Shown: piece after piece, positions 1 to 5,367 of the stretch
Layout of the letters: each line of letters begins with the position of its first letter
Numbering within the stretch: position 1 is the first letter of the stretch
Origin: an uncultured Pseudomonadota bacterium
Lineage (GTDB): Bacteria > Pseudomonadota > Gammaproteobacteria > Burkholderiales > Nitrosomonadaceae
Reading direction: 5' to 3'
Assembly (NCBI GenBank): GCA_903957805.1
Contig: CAJBQQ010000264.1
Coordinates: 1 to 5,367 of the forward strand
Length of the DNA: 5,367 nt
Translations under genes and position numbers: made by a program
Notes under the pieces: model-generated
What the model was told of the DNA's origin: nothing
Database searches by the model: none
Seen by the model: the letters and a program-made list of their open reading frames with translations, nothing else

Positions 1-1948
1 GAATGGGGTGATCGGCATGGCAGATGTGTTGCAGCAGAGCAGCCTCACCGGTCACCAGACGGAGATGGTTGACCTCATCCGTGAATCGGCCTTCGCGCTG
101 CTCGATATCATTGACGATATTCTCGATTTCTCTAAGATCGAGGCCGGTAAGTTGGAGATTGAACGCGAGCCGATGTCGGTCATGGATGTGATGGAGAAGG
201 CTTGCGGTACGCTGGAGAGTCTGGCAGTAAGGAAAGAAGTCGAGTTACTCCTCTTCATCGACCCAGAAATTCCTGAGGAGGTTTTGGGAGATGCCCTCAG
301 GCTGAGACAGGTACTGGTCAATCTAATCAATAATGCGATCAAGTTTTCAAGTGGGCAGTCGCGCAGGAGTCGAGTATCTGTGCGTGCGTTGCTGTCAGAG
401 GTCGGATCGGGTGAATTGGTGGTGGAGTTTCGTATCGCCGACAATGGAATCGGCATGAATGAAGAGACTCTGGGAAGAATTTTTTCGTCATTCACCCAGG
501 GAGATGCTTCGACCACACGACGTTTTGGCGGCAGTGGATTAGGACTGGCTATCTCTCACCATCTAACCGAGCTGATGGGTGGAAAGATCGATGTGCAAAG
601 TTCGCTCGGGGTGGGGTCCACCTTTACCGTGAGACTGCCCTTCATACCCTCCCCAGTTCAGGCGATCGTAACCAACAAGTCATATGATCTGAAGGGATTG
701 TCCTGCCTAGTGATGGGAAGCGACGAGGGTCTAGCGGATGACCTGGCCACTTACCTTAAGTATGGTGGTGCATCAGTTGAACGTTTGTCGGATTTTGAGC
801 AAGCCCGTGGGCGGATTGATACTCTCCCTTTGGGTCAGTGGCTACTCGTCATTGATGCGGGTCGTGATACAACACCCCCGGTCGATGAGTTGCGTGCTGC
901 CTTCCGCCAACGTCAAGGTCTTGACCCTCATTTCGTCGTGCTCGAGCATGGTCATCATCAAATCCAAACCGAACCAAGATTTGTGATCGTTAGACGTGGG
1001 AGAAGGCACCATGGACGTAATGAGTCTGTAGATCTTGTCACACTGGATGGCGATGTCATGAGACGAGATCTCTTCCTCAAGGCGGTGGCCATGGCCGCAG
1101 GTCGGTTGCATGAGGAGGAAGACAGGGTGCTGGTCAAGGCAGGGGTTACCCCTCCCACACGTGAAGAGGCCTTGCTAGAGGGTAGACTACTACTCGTTGC
1201 AGAAGATAATGAAATCAACCAGAAGGTGATCCGTCAGCAACTCTCCCTGCTCGGATATGCAGCAGACATCGCCAGCAATGGCCGAGAAGCTTTAAAGCGC
1301 TGGGAGAGTGGTCATTATGTATTGCTACTGACGGATCTGCATATGCCGGAGATGGATGGCTATCAACTCACCACCGCCATCCGTGCAACAGAATCTGGAA
1401 AAGCGCATTCACCCATCATCGCGTTCACTGCCAATGCACTGAAGGGCGAGGCGGAGCATTGTTTGGAGATCGGGATGGATGATTATCTGAGTAAGCCGGT
1501 ACAGTTGATCCATTTAAAAGCGATGCTGGAAAAGTGGTTGCCACTAGTTAAATCCGTTACTGAATCGATTGTACTAAGTACCCGTACAGAGGGCTCTAGT
1601 AGCACTCCCGTCACCAAGAAAATGCCTGTTGATGTTCATACCCTCGAGGAATTGGTGGGCAGTGACCCAGCAGTGATTAATGATTTTCTGCGGGATTTTC
1701 GTGTGAGCTCGGCCATGATAGCGACTGAATTGCGCGTTGCTCATCAGATGGGGCAGCCCTTAGCAGTGGGTGCAGCAGCACACAAGCTCAAGTCATCGTC
1801 CCGGGCGGTCGGTGCATCGGCGTTGGGTGATCTGTGTGAGCAGATGGAGAGGGCGGGGAAGGGGGGTGACACCGCAGCATTGACACTGCTATTGCCTCAG
1901 TTCGAGGAAGAGCTTGCTGCGGTGGACCAGTATATCGCTACCCTATAA
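1..1948 (+). CDS. Hybrid sensor histidine kinase (BarA/GacS-like), 5'-truncated by window edge
   Basis: This is the C-terminal part of a membrane-type hybrid kinase that relays phosphate His-Asp-His to a separate response regulator. The frame is open to the left edge: codons from position 2 read NGVIGMADVL, the tail of an H-box of type HEIRTPMNG, so the phosphorylated His should lie about 20 bases outside. Residues are numbered here from the GTG at 8, which is not the true start. The DHp remainder is about 1-55, with SKIEAGKLEIE at 42-52. The ATPase domain is about 95-212: N box with N105 and N108/N109, DNGIGM at 145-150, FSSFTQGD at 159-166, and G box GGSGLGL at 174-180. A degenerate receiver-like domain spans about 228-365. 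A full receiver spans about 392-510, with E399/D400, phosphoacceptor D443, T474 and K496. A Ser/Thr-rich linker (about 515-540) leads to an HPt domain (about 541-646) with H592 in AHKLKSSS. The architecture matches BarA/GacS-type tripartite kinases. The signal sensed cannot be told because the sensor domain is missing. The gene converges on ccmI. Confidence 0.95.
   Translation, partial: NGVIGMADVLQQSSLTGHQTEMVDLIRESAFALLDIIDDILDFSKIEAGKLEIEREPMSVMDVMEKACGTLESLAVRKEVELLLFIDPEIPEEVLGDALRLRQVLVNLINNAIKFSSGQSRRSRVSVRALLSEVGSGELVVEFRIADNGIGMNEETLGRIFSSFTQGDASTTRRFGGSGLGLAISHHLTELMGGKIDVQSSLGVGSTFTVRLPFIPSPVQAIVTNKSYDLKGLSCLVMGSDEGLADDLATYLKYGGASVERLSDFEQARGRIDTLPLGQWLLVIDAGRDTTPPVDELRAAFRQRQGLDPHFVVLEHGHHQIQTEPRFVIVRRGRRHHGRNESVDLVTLDGDVMRRDLFLKAVAMAAGRLHEEEDRVLVKAGVTPPTREEALLEGRLLLVAEDNEINQKVIRQQLSLLGYAADIASNGREALKRWESGHYVLLLTDLHMPEMDGYQLTTAIRATESGKAHSPIIAFTANALKGEAEHCLEIGMDDYLSKPVQLIHLKAMLEKWLPLVKSVTESIVLSTRTEGSSSTPVTKKMPVDVHTLEELVGSDPAVINDFLRDFRVSSAMIATELRVAHQMGQPLAVGAAAHKLKSSSRAVGASALGDLCEQMERAGKGGDTAALTLLLPQFEEELAAVDQYIATL
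695..1105 (+). other. Degenerate receiver-like domain within the hybrid kinase
   Basis: Residues about 230-366 of the kinase (numbered from the GTG at 8) look like a receiver fold that has lost its chemistry. It starts with a hydrophobic strand, LSCLVMGSDEG (231-241), where an acidic pocket would follow. A second strand, WLLVIDAG (278-285), puts D283 near the phosphoacceptor place. It ends in RRDLFLKAVAMAAGR (352-366), typical of the last helix of a receiver. The strand FVVLEHG (309-315) lacks the usual Ser/Thr-Ala switch, and there is no convincing Lys-Pro. A basic stretch, RRGRRHHGR, occupies 329-337. BarA/GacS-type kinases commonly carry a poorly conserved segment at this place, so it is probably a family trait rather than recent decay. 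A structural role is inferred. Confidence 0.6.
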
Positions 1949-1964
1949 GCCTGATCAGGGTAGC
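1937..1964. terminator. Inverted repeat between convergent genes, possible bidirectional terminator
   Basis: GCTACCCT at 1937-1944 pairs perfectly with AGGGTAGC at 1957-1964, giving an 8-bp stem with a 12-base loop. The left arm lies in the last codons of the kinase gene, the loop contains its TAA stop (1946-1948), and the right arm ends 7 bases before the ccmI stop (complement of 1972-1974). A competing perfect 10-bp palindrome, CCTGATCAGG, sits at 1950-1959. The position between two convergent stops suits a bidirectional terminator. However, no U-tract follows the stem on either strand (TTGTGGGTTAAG on +, GATATACTGG on -), so it is not a classic intrinsic terminator. It could act as an RNA 3'-end stabiliser. 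Confidence 0.5.
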
Positions 1965-1971
1965 TTGTGGG

Positions 1972-3312
1972 TTAAGGAACCTGCTGATCAATCACGATAT
2001 TAATATTCTTGTCACCTGGTTTTACTTTTTGACTAAATCCTTGCAAGTCTCCGCTCTCAGGCATGGCCTTACCAGATTTTGTGATTCTGGCGCTGATGAT
2101 GAGTTGAGGAACGTTGGAGATTTTTAAATCTGGGCGAGCTCCCATTCCATCTGTCAGCAAGAAAGAGGCCGGCAAGTCTCGGACCTTCTTCACTGATATG
2201 GCTCGTGGCATGGGTGGACCTTCTGTCGCACGGGCAAAGATGAAGAGTGTGTCGTCAGGTGAGACCTTTCCAGCCAGTGCCGCGCTCAGCGTAACAGTCC
2301 CTGTAAGGGTGGCGCCCGTTGCGCTGGCAGCCCCCGCATTCGGACTCGTGGCAGTAGCCTGGCTTGCAGGGGGTGGACTATTCTGATTGCTGGTGGATGC
2401 TTGTTTCTGCATCCCTGCCATGGTGCTGCCATTACCCGATGCCAATGACTTTGCCTCTGTGATGCTCTCCTTAACGGACTGGGCGAGTTTAGACTCGGGG
2501 GGGATCTGTACCAGTAGCTTCTCCCAGTAACTCGCAGCCTGTTTAAAATTCTTCTGCTCAAAGGCGGCTGTACCGGCCAGGGCCAAGGCTTTAGGATTTT
2601 TAGGGCTCAGACTTAATGCCTTATTAACCAGCTCCATCGGTTCCCCTTGAAGGCTTCCACCATTCGTCATCGCGACGATATCAGCATAATCGACAAGTAG
2701 CTCAGGACTCTCGGGTGAGAGCGCAATCACTCGCTCGTAGGCGATCTTAGCCTCATTGAACCGTTGCATGATGGCATAAGTTCGCCCAAGCATGATCCAT
2801 CCCTCTACATCGTCCGGTTGTTCTCTGAGACGTGCGATCAGGCTATCAAGTACCGATGAAAAGTTCTGATGACCAGATTCCGACTCCGACTCTGATCCCG
2901 ACATTGGTGATTGTTGCTCAGATATGGGTTGTGGCGTTAATCCCTTGGTATTGCCGATCCAGAGATAAAGAGAAACTGCCATGAGTGGGATCGCCAGCAT
3001 CAGGACCGTGATGGTCGCAATATTGCCGCGATTACTGCCCGTTATGACCATGCTCGCAAGAGACTCGCCTTCAGGAACATCCTGAACCATTCTCTGCTGT
3101 AACTCACGTTTACTCTGATCGTACTGCTCCTTGCTCAAGACATCACTCCTGAGGTCTGACTCGAGTTCGGCCAATTGATCGCGATAGATGCTTACATTGG
3201 CAGCCTTACGGATGACCCCTGTACGACTCGTCCCCTTACTTAGAAGGGTCGGTACGATGAATAGCAAGGCACCGATGGTCAGGATGCCAGCAACAACCCA
3301 AAATGATGTCAT
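1972..3312 (-). CDS. ccmI: Cytochrome c maturation protein CcmI (apocytochrome chaperone, TPR protein)
   Basis: CcmI is an inner-membrane protein that binds apocytochrome c and presents it to the CcmF/CcmH ligation complex. The 446-residue product is complete. A first membrane segment at about 4-24 is followed by a cytoplasmic loop (25-97) with the family's YRDQLAELESDL-type helix and the KEQYDQSKRELQQR segment. A second membrane segment lies at about 98-119. A short acidic Ser-Glu linker (about 138-147) precedes a periplasmic TPR region at about 150-285, including GWIMLGRTYAIMQRFNEA. A low-complexity Ser/Thr/Ala/Pro linker (about 288-335) leads to a C-terminal beta-rich domain (about 336-446) with the family-typical DTLFIFARATEGPPMPRA. 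The start ATG (3310-3312) overlaps the ccmH stop by ATGA, and AAGGG (3322-3326 on the - strand) lies 9 bases upstream. It is the last gene of the operon. In E. coli this function is fused to CcmH; here it is a separate protein, as in Pseudomonas and Rhodobacter. Confidence 0.95.
   Translation of the reverse strand: MTSFWVVAGILTIGALLFIVPTLLSKGTSRTGVIRKAANVSIYRDQLAELESDLRSDVLSKEQYDQSKRELQQRMVQDVPEGESLASMVITGSNRGNIATITVLMLAIPLMAVSLYLWIGNTKGLTPQPISEQQSPMSGSESESESGHQNFSSVLDSLIARLREQPDDVEGWIMLGRTYAIMQRFNEAKIAYERVIALSPESPELLVDYADIVAMTNGGSLQGEPMELVNKALSLSPKNPKALALAGTAAFEQKNFKQAASYWEKLLVQIPPESKLAQSVKESITEAKSLASGNGSTMAGMQKQASTSNQNSPPPASQATATSPNAGAASATGATLTGTVTLSAALAGKVSPDDTLFIFARATEGPPMPRAISVKKVRDLPASFLLTDGMGARPDLKISNVPQLIISARITKSGKAMPESGDLQGFSQKVKPGDKNINIVIDQQVP
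2875..2901 (-). repeat. Short in-frame hexamer repeat encoding the Ser-Glu linker of CcmI
   Basis: On the - strand an imperfect 6-base unit close to TCGGAG is repeated about three times, encoding SGSESESESG (about residues 138-147) just after the second membrane segment of CcmI. Such a tract can change length by slippage in whole codons without breaking the frame. It is a small linker repeat with no sign of regulatory meaning. Confidence 0.6.
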
Positions 3313-3809
3313 GCGTTGTTACCCTTGTCTTCCTTCAGCAGGGACTCTGCATGACGGTGTTGATCAGCTGTTAGTGGAGGTTCTTCGATTTGTCTGCGTC
3401 GCATTTTTAGATAAAAGAATAGGATTCCAGCGCCTATCAGGAGAAACGCGAAGGGTCCAATCCATAATAGGTAAGTGGTAGGCTTGATGGGAGGGTTATA
3501 GAGTACAAAATCACCGTATCGTTCTACCAGGAAATCAATGATCTCCTGATCCTTCTTGCCTTCTTTTATCTGCTCTCGAATTTCACGTCTCAGATCATTG
3601 GCAAAGTCAGCACGAGAACCGGCCAGAGACTCGTTCTGACAGACCAGGCATCGTAAATCCTCAGAGAGCGCCAGCATGCGCTTCTCGATCACCGGGTCTT
3701 CTGCGACTGGAGCAGCTTCCTTGGCCCAACTGAGGGGAGACATTAGGGCAAGAATGAGCAGCAGTGTGATCTGTTTTCTACCGCGGGTATTGAGTAAATC
3801 CGGGATCAT
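3309..3809 (-). CDS. ccmH: Cytochrome c maturation protein CcmH (LRCxxC thiol-disulfide protein)
   Basis: CcmH is a membrane-anchored periplasmic thiol protein that works with CcmG to reduce the CxxCH cysteines of apocytochrome c before haem ligation. The 166-residue product has a signal peptide (basic RGRK at 9-12, hydrophobic TLLLILALM, likely cleavage after SWA at 29). The signature LRCLVCQNES follows, with C54 and C57, and then the helical-bundle region with ADFANDLRREIREQI and YGDFVLYNPP (about 98-107). One C-terminal membrane segment spans about 113-134, followed by a short cytoplasmic tail. The length fits the short CcmH (Ccl2/CycL) form without the TPR extension found in E. coli. The start ATG (3807-3809) overlaps the ccmG stop by ATGA. 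AAGGA at 3819-3823 on the - strand, 9 bases upstream, supports this start. The stop overlaps the ccmI start in the same way. Confidence 0.96.
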   Translation of the reverse strand: MIPDLLNTRGRKQITLLLILALMSPLSWAKEAAPVAEDPVIEKRMLALSEDLRCLVCQNESLAGSRADFANDLRREIREQIKEGKKDQEIIDFLVERYGDFVLYNPPIKPTTYLLWIGPFAFLLIGAGILFFYLKMRRRQIEEPPLTADQHRHAESLLKEDKGNNA

Positions 3810-4330
3810 CCCTGAAGTTCCTTAATGAGTGGCAGAATTTTATTCTCCAGTGACTCAATCGTGACTGGACCGATCTGCTTGTGTCGGATGACGCCATTCT
3901 TGTCGATGACATAGGTCTCGGGAACGCCGTAGACACCATAATCAATACCGATCCGACCTTCCGGATCGACCACACTGACAGTATAGGGGTCACCATACTG
4001 ACCGAGCCATTGCAGGGCCAGTTCAGGCTTGTCTTTATAATTCAATCCATAGATGGGCACTATTCCAGACTTGGATAGCTCTACCAGGAGGGGATGCTCT
4101 TCACGGCAGGAGACGCACCACGATGCCCACACATTCAGTAGCCAGACCTTCCCCAGATTGTCCTTGGATGAGAGGATCTGATCGGGTTCATGGAGGCGTG
4201 GTGATTGAAAGACCGGTGCTGGCTTACCGACTAGTGGGGATGGTATCTCACGAGGCTTGAGGCCAAGTCCAACAGCAAGAAAACCCACCAGTACGATAAA
4301 AGCTGCTAGGGGCAGCAGGAAACGCATCAT
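3806..4330 (-). CDS. ccmG: Thiol:disulfide interchange protein CcmG/DsbE
   Basis: CcmG is a membrane-tethered periplasmic thioredoxin-like reductant for cytochrome c maturation. It takes electrons from DsbD/CcdA and passes them to CcmH or apocytochrome c. The 174-residue product has an uncleaved N-terminal anchor (about 4-24, FLLPLAAFIVLVGFLAVGLGL). A thioredoxin fold follows, with the active site WASWCVSCREEH (C72, C75), the acidic residues E77/E78 typical of CcmG after the CxxC, and the cis-proline loop YGVYGVPETYVID (P137). The CcmG-type VGKPAPVFQSPRL segment precedes the fold. The dipeptide between the cysteines is Val-Ser rather than the more usual Pro-Thr, which may shift redox potential slightly (inference). 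The start is one of two adjacent ATGs (4328-4330 or 4325-4327). The first overlaps the ccmF stop by ATGA, and the stop overlaps ccmH by ATGA. Confidence 0.96.
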   Translation of the reverse strand: MMRFLLPLAAFIVLVGFLAVGLGLKPREIPSPLVGKPAPVFQSPRLHEPDQILSSKDNLGKVWLLNVWASWCVSCREEHPLLVELSKSGIVPIYGLNYKDKPELALQWLGQYGDPYTVSVVDPEGRIGIDYGVYGVPETYVIDKNGVIRHKQIGPVTIESLENKILPLIKELQG

Positions 4331-5367
4331 CCCTTCTTGCCCCCTGTGGCTAACCGAGTGCCGCTAGGGGCTCTACCCCCTCCATCCTTCTCCTCGGTCG
4401 CCGCTTCGATGGGCTTGGTATTGATCTTCAGACGGTATCGCCGATCGCTCACTGCAAGCATCCCGCCAAAGGCCATTAACAAGCAACCAAACCAGATCCA
4501 GTCAACGAAGGGCTTGTGGTATACCCGTACGACCCAAGCACCATCCTCCAGAGGCTCCCCCAAGGCAACATACAGATCACGTATGAAACCGGTATCGATG
4601 GCGGGCTCAGTCATGGCCATTCCGGATGCATTGTAGGTACGTTTTTCTGGCTGCATCACACGGATCTTCTCGCCATTGCGAAGGACCTCGATATCACCTC
4701 TCATTGCTGAGTAATTAGGTCCAGTGACTGGACTGGCGCCGGTAAAGCGGAAGGTGTAACCCCCCATCTCAACGGTACTGCCGATCTCCATACGGACATC
4801 CTTCTCGGTCTCGTATCCATTGACCAGTGTGACACCGATAATGAATATGGCGATTCCGAAGTGGGCCAGGTGCATGCTGTAATAGCTACGTGATTGTCTG
4901 GCCAGTCTTGTAAATACGCTACCCTGACCGCTGTTCTGTAGGCGGTGGCGGATGCTAACAAAGATAGTTGCGATGACCCAGAATGCCAGTAGCAGACCAA
5001 AACTGACCATCGGCTTCCACTCACCCATGACCAGAGGCATCAGAAGTGCCGTTGCCATACTCACAGCGAATGCCCAACGAAGACGCATCACCAGTTCGGG
5101 TAGGCTTGCTTGCTTCCAGCGGGCGAGTGGTCCCAACCCCATCAAGAAGATTGCTGGTGTCATGAGAGGAACAAATACCGCCTCGAAGTAGGGTGGCCCA
5201 ACGGATATCTTACCCAGATCGAGAGAGTCCATGATTAATGGGTAGAGCGTTCCGAGTAATACGCTACCCGCAGCAACGACCAGTAGAAGGTTATTCGCGA
5301 GTAGCATTGACTCTCTAGACACTAAATCAAACTTACCCCCCAAGCCGACCTTAGGCGCCCGCCAAGC
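4327..5367 (-). CDS. ccmF: Haem lyase subunit CcmF, C-terminal half (5' end beyond right edge)
   Basis: CcmF is the integral membrane haem-ligation protein of System I. It takes haem from holo-CcmE and attaches it to apocytochrome c with CcmH and CcmI. The frame is open to the right edge: the codons between 5341 and 5367 read AWRAPKVGL, leading into GGKFDLVSRESMLLANN, a CcmF-typical segment, so the TTG at 5341-5343 is internal. Residues are numbered from that Leu. About 347 residues are present of a family length near 650. The tryptophan-rich WWD haem-handling segment would lie in the missing half. Likely membrane segments are at about 13-36, 51-70, 88-106, 112-130, 157-174 and 281-299. MHLAHFG (157-163) contains H161, the probable counterpart of the second transmembrane haem-ligand His of CcmF. 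A periplasmic domain (about 175-280) ends with the conserved PEKRTYNASGMAMTEPAI and DLYVALGEPLEDGAW. The cytoplasmic tail (about 300-338) is Gly/Lys-rich and variable. Confidence 0.96.
   Translation of the reverse strand, partial: AWRAPKVGLGGKFDLVSRESMLLANNLLLVVAAGSVLLGTLYPLIMDSLDLGKISVGPPYFEAVFVPLMTPAIFLMGLGPLARWKQASLPELVMRLRWAFAVSMATALLMPLVMGEWKPMVSFGLLLAFWVIATIFVSIRHRLQNSGQGSVFTRLARQSRSYYSMHLAHFGIAIFIIGVTLVNGYETEKDVRMEIGSTVEMGGYTFRFTGASPVTGPNYSAMRGDIEVLRNGEKIRVMQPEKRTYNASGMAMTEPAIDTGFIRDLYVALGEPLEDGAWVVRVYHKPFVDWIWFGCLLMAFGGMLAVSDRRYRLKINTKPIEAATEEKDGGGRAPSGTRLATGGKKG
4331..4346 (-). promoter_or_regulatory. Ribosome binding region of ccmG, embedded in the ccmF tail
   Basis: On the - strand the last codons of ccmF read AGGGGGCAAGAAGGG directly before ATGATG. 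Two purine-rich cores could serve. GAAGG at 4332-4336 is only 1 base from the first ATG but 4 from the second. AGGGGG at 4341-4346 is 10 bases from the first ATG. The sequence does not decide between the two starts, which differ by one Met. The Gly-Lys-Lys-Gly end of CcmF is encoded by this stretch. Confidence 0.5.

Noticed and set aside
8..10. GTG as a possible start of the kinase
   Set aside because: The codons before it read Asn-Gly, continuing the H-box tail, so the gene began further left and is cut by the window edge.
52..516. 154-codon open frame on the - strand inside the kinase gene
   Set aside because: It is antisense to the strongly conserved DHp/ATPase coding sequence, its product is Ser/Arg-rich and resembles no family I know, and the + strand frame fully explains this DNA.
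842..1218. Possible frameshift or decay in the kinase where similarity to receivers weakens
   Set aside because: The + frame runs without interruption from the ATPase domain into the second receiver and ends in a receiver-like last helix. The segment is divergent, not broken.
2114..2561. Open frames of about 90 codons overlapping ccmI on both strands (2114-2386 +, 2286-2561 -)
   Set aside because: Both overlap the ccmI reading frame, which continues cleanly through the TPR and C-terminal domains. Their translations look like out-of-frame composition shadows.
4701..5191. Open frames overlapping ccmF (4701-5024 -, 4952-5191 +)
   Set aside because: They are alternative frames of the conserved CcmF membrane and periplasmic segments, with no domain or start signal of their own.
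5341..5343. TTG as a possible start of a short CcmF-like protein
   Set aside because: The frame stays open to the right edge and encodes RAPKVGL before the conserved GGKFDLVSRE segment, as in full-length CcmF, so this Leu is internal.

Overview
The window is ordinary proteobacterial chromosome, most likely from a gammaproteobacterium. The evidence is gene content: a separate-gene ccmF-ccmG-ccmH-ccmI order for System I cytochrome c maturation, as in Pseudomonas and many sulfur- or methane-oxidising gammaproteobacteria, and a tripartite BarA/GacS-like hybrid sensor kinase. Base composition looks near 50% G+C by eye. I cannot name a genus. I found no mobile element, CRISPR array, tRNA, rRNA or phage gene.

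Layout. Positions 1-1948 on the + strand hold the C-terminal part of a hybrid histidine kinase. The window opens inside the phosphoacceptor (H-box) motif, so the sensory N-terminus, membrane segments and phosphorylated His lie to the left. What remains is the rest of the DHp helix pair, the ATPase domain, a degenerate receiver-like domain, a complete receiver and a C-terminal HPt domain. After a 23-base gap containing half of a hairpin, positions 1972-5367 on the - strand hold, in transcription order, ccmF (5' end outside the window), ccmG, ccmH and ccmI. The kinase and the ccm operon converge.

How the genes work together. The four ccm proteins are the late half of System I. CcmG (thioredoxin-like) and CcmH (LRCxxC) keep the apocytochrome CxxCH cysteines reduced. 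CcmI (two membrane segments plus TPRs) holds the apocytochrome, and CcmF carries out haem ligation. Each adjacent pair overlaps by ATGA, which suggests one translationally coupled mRNA ending with ccmI. The promoter and ccmA-E are expected beyond the right edge. The kinase is a separate convergent unit, and nothing in the sequence links it functionally to cytochrome maturation.

I see no undescribed system here. The points most worth a second look are the degenerate receiver with a basic patch in the kinase, the inverted repeat that includes the kinase stop codon, and the ambiguous double-Met start of ccmG.
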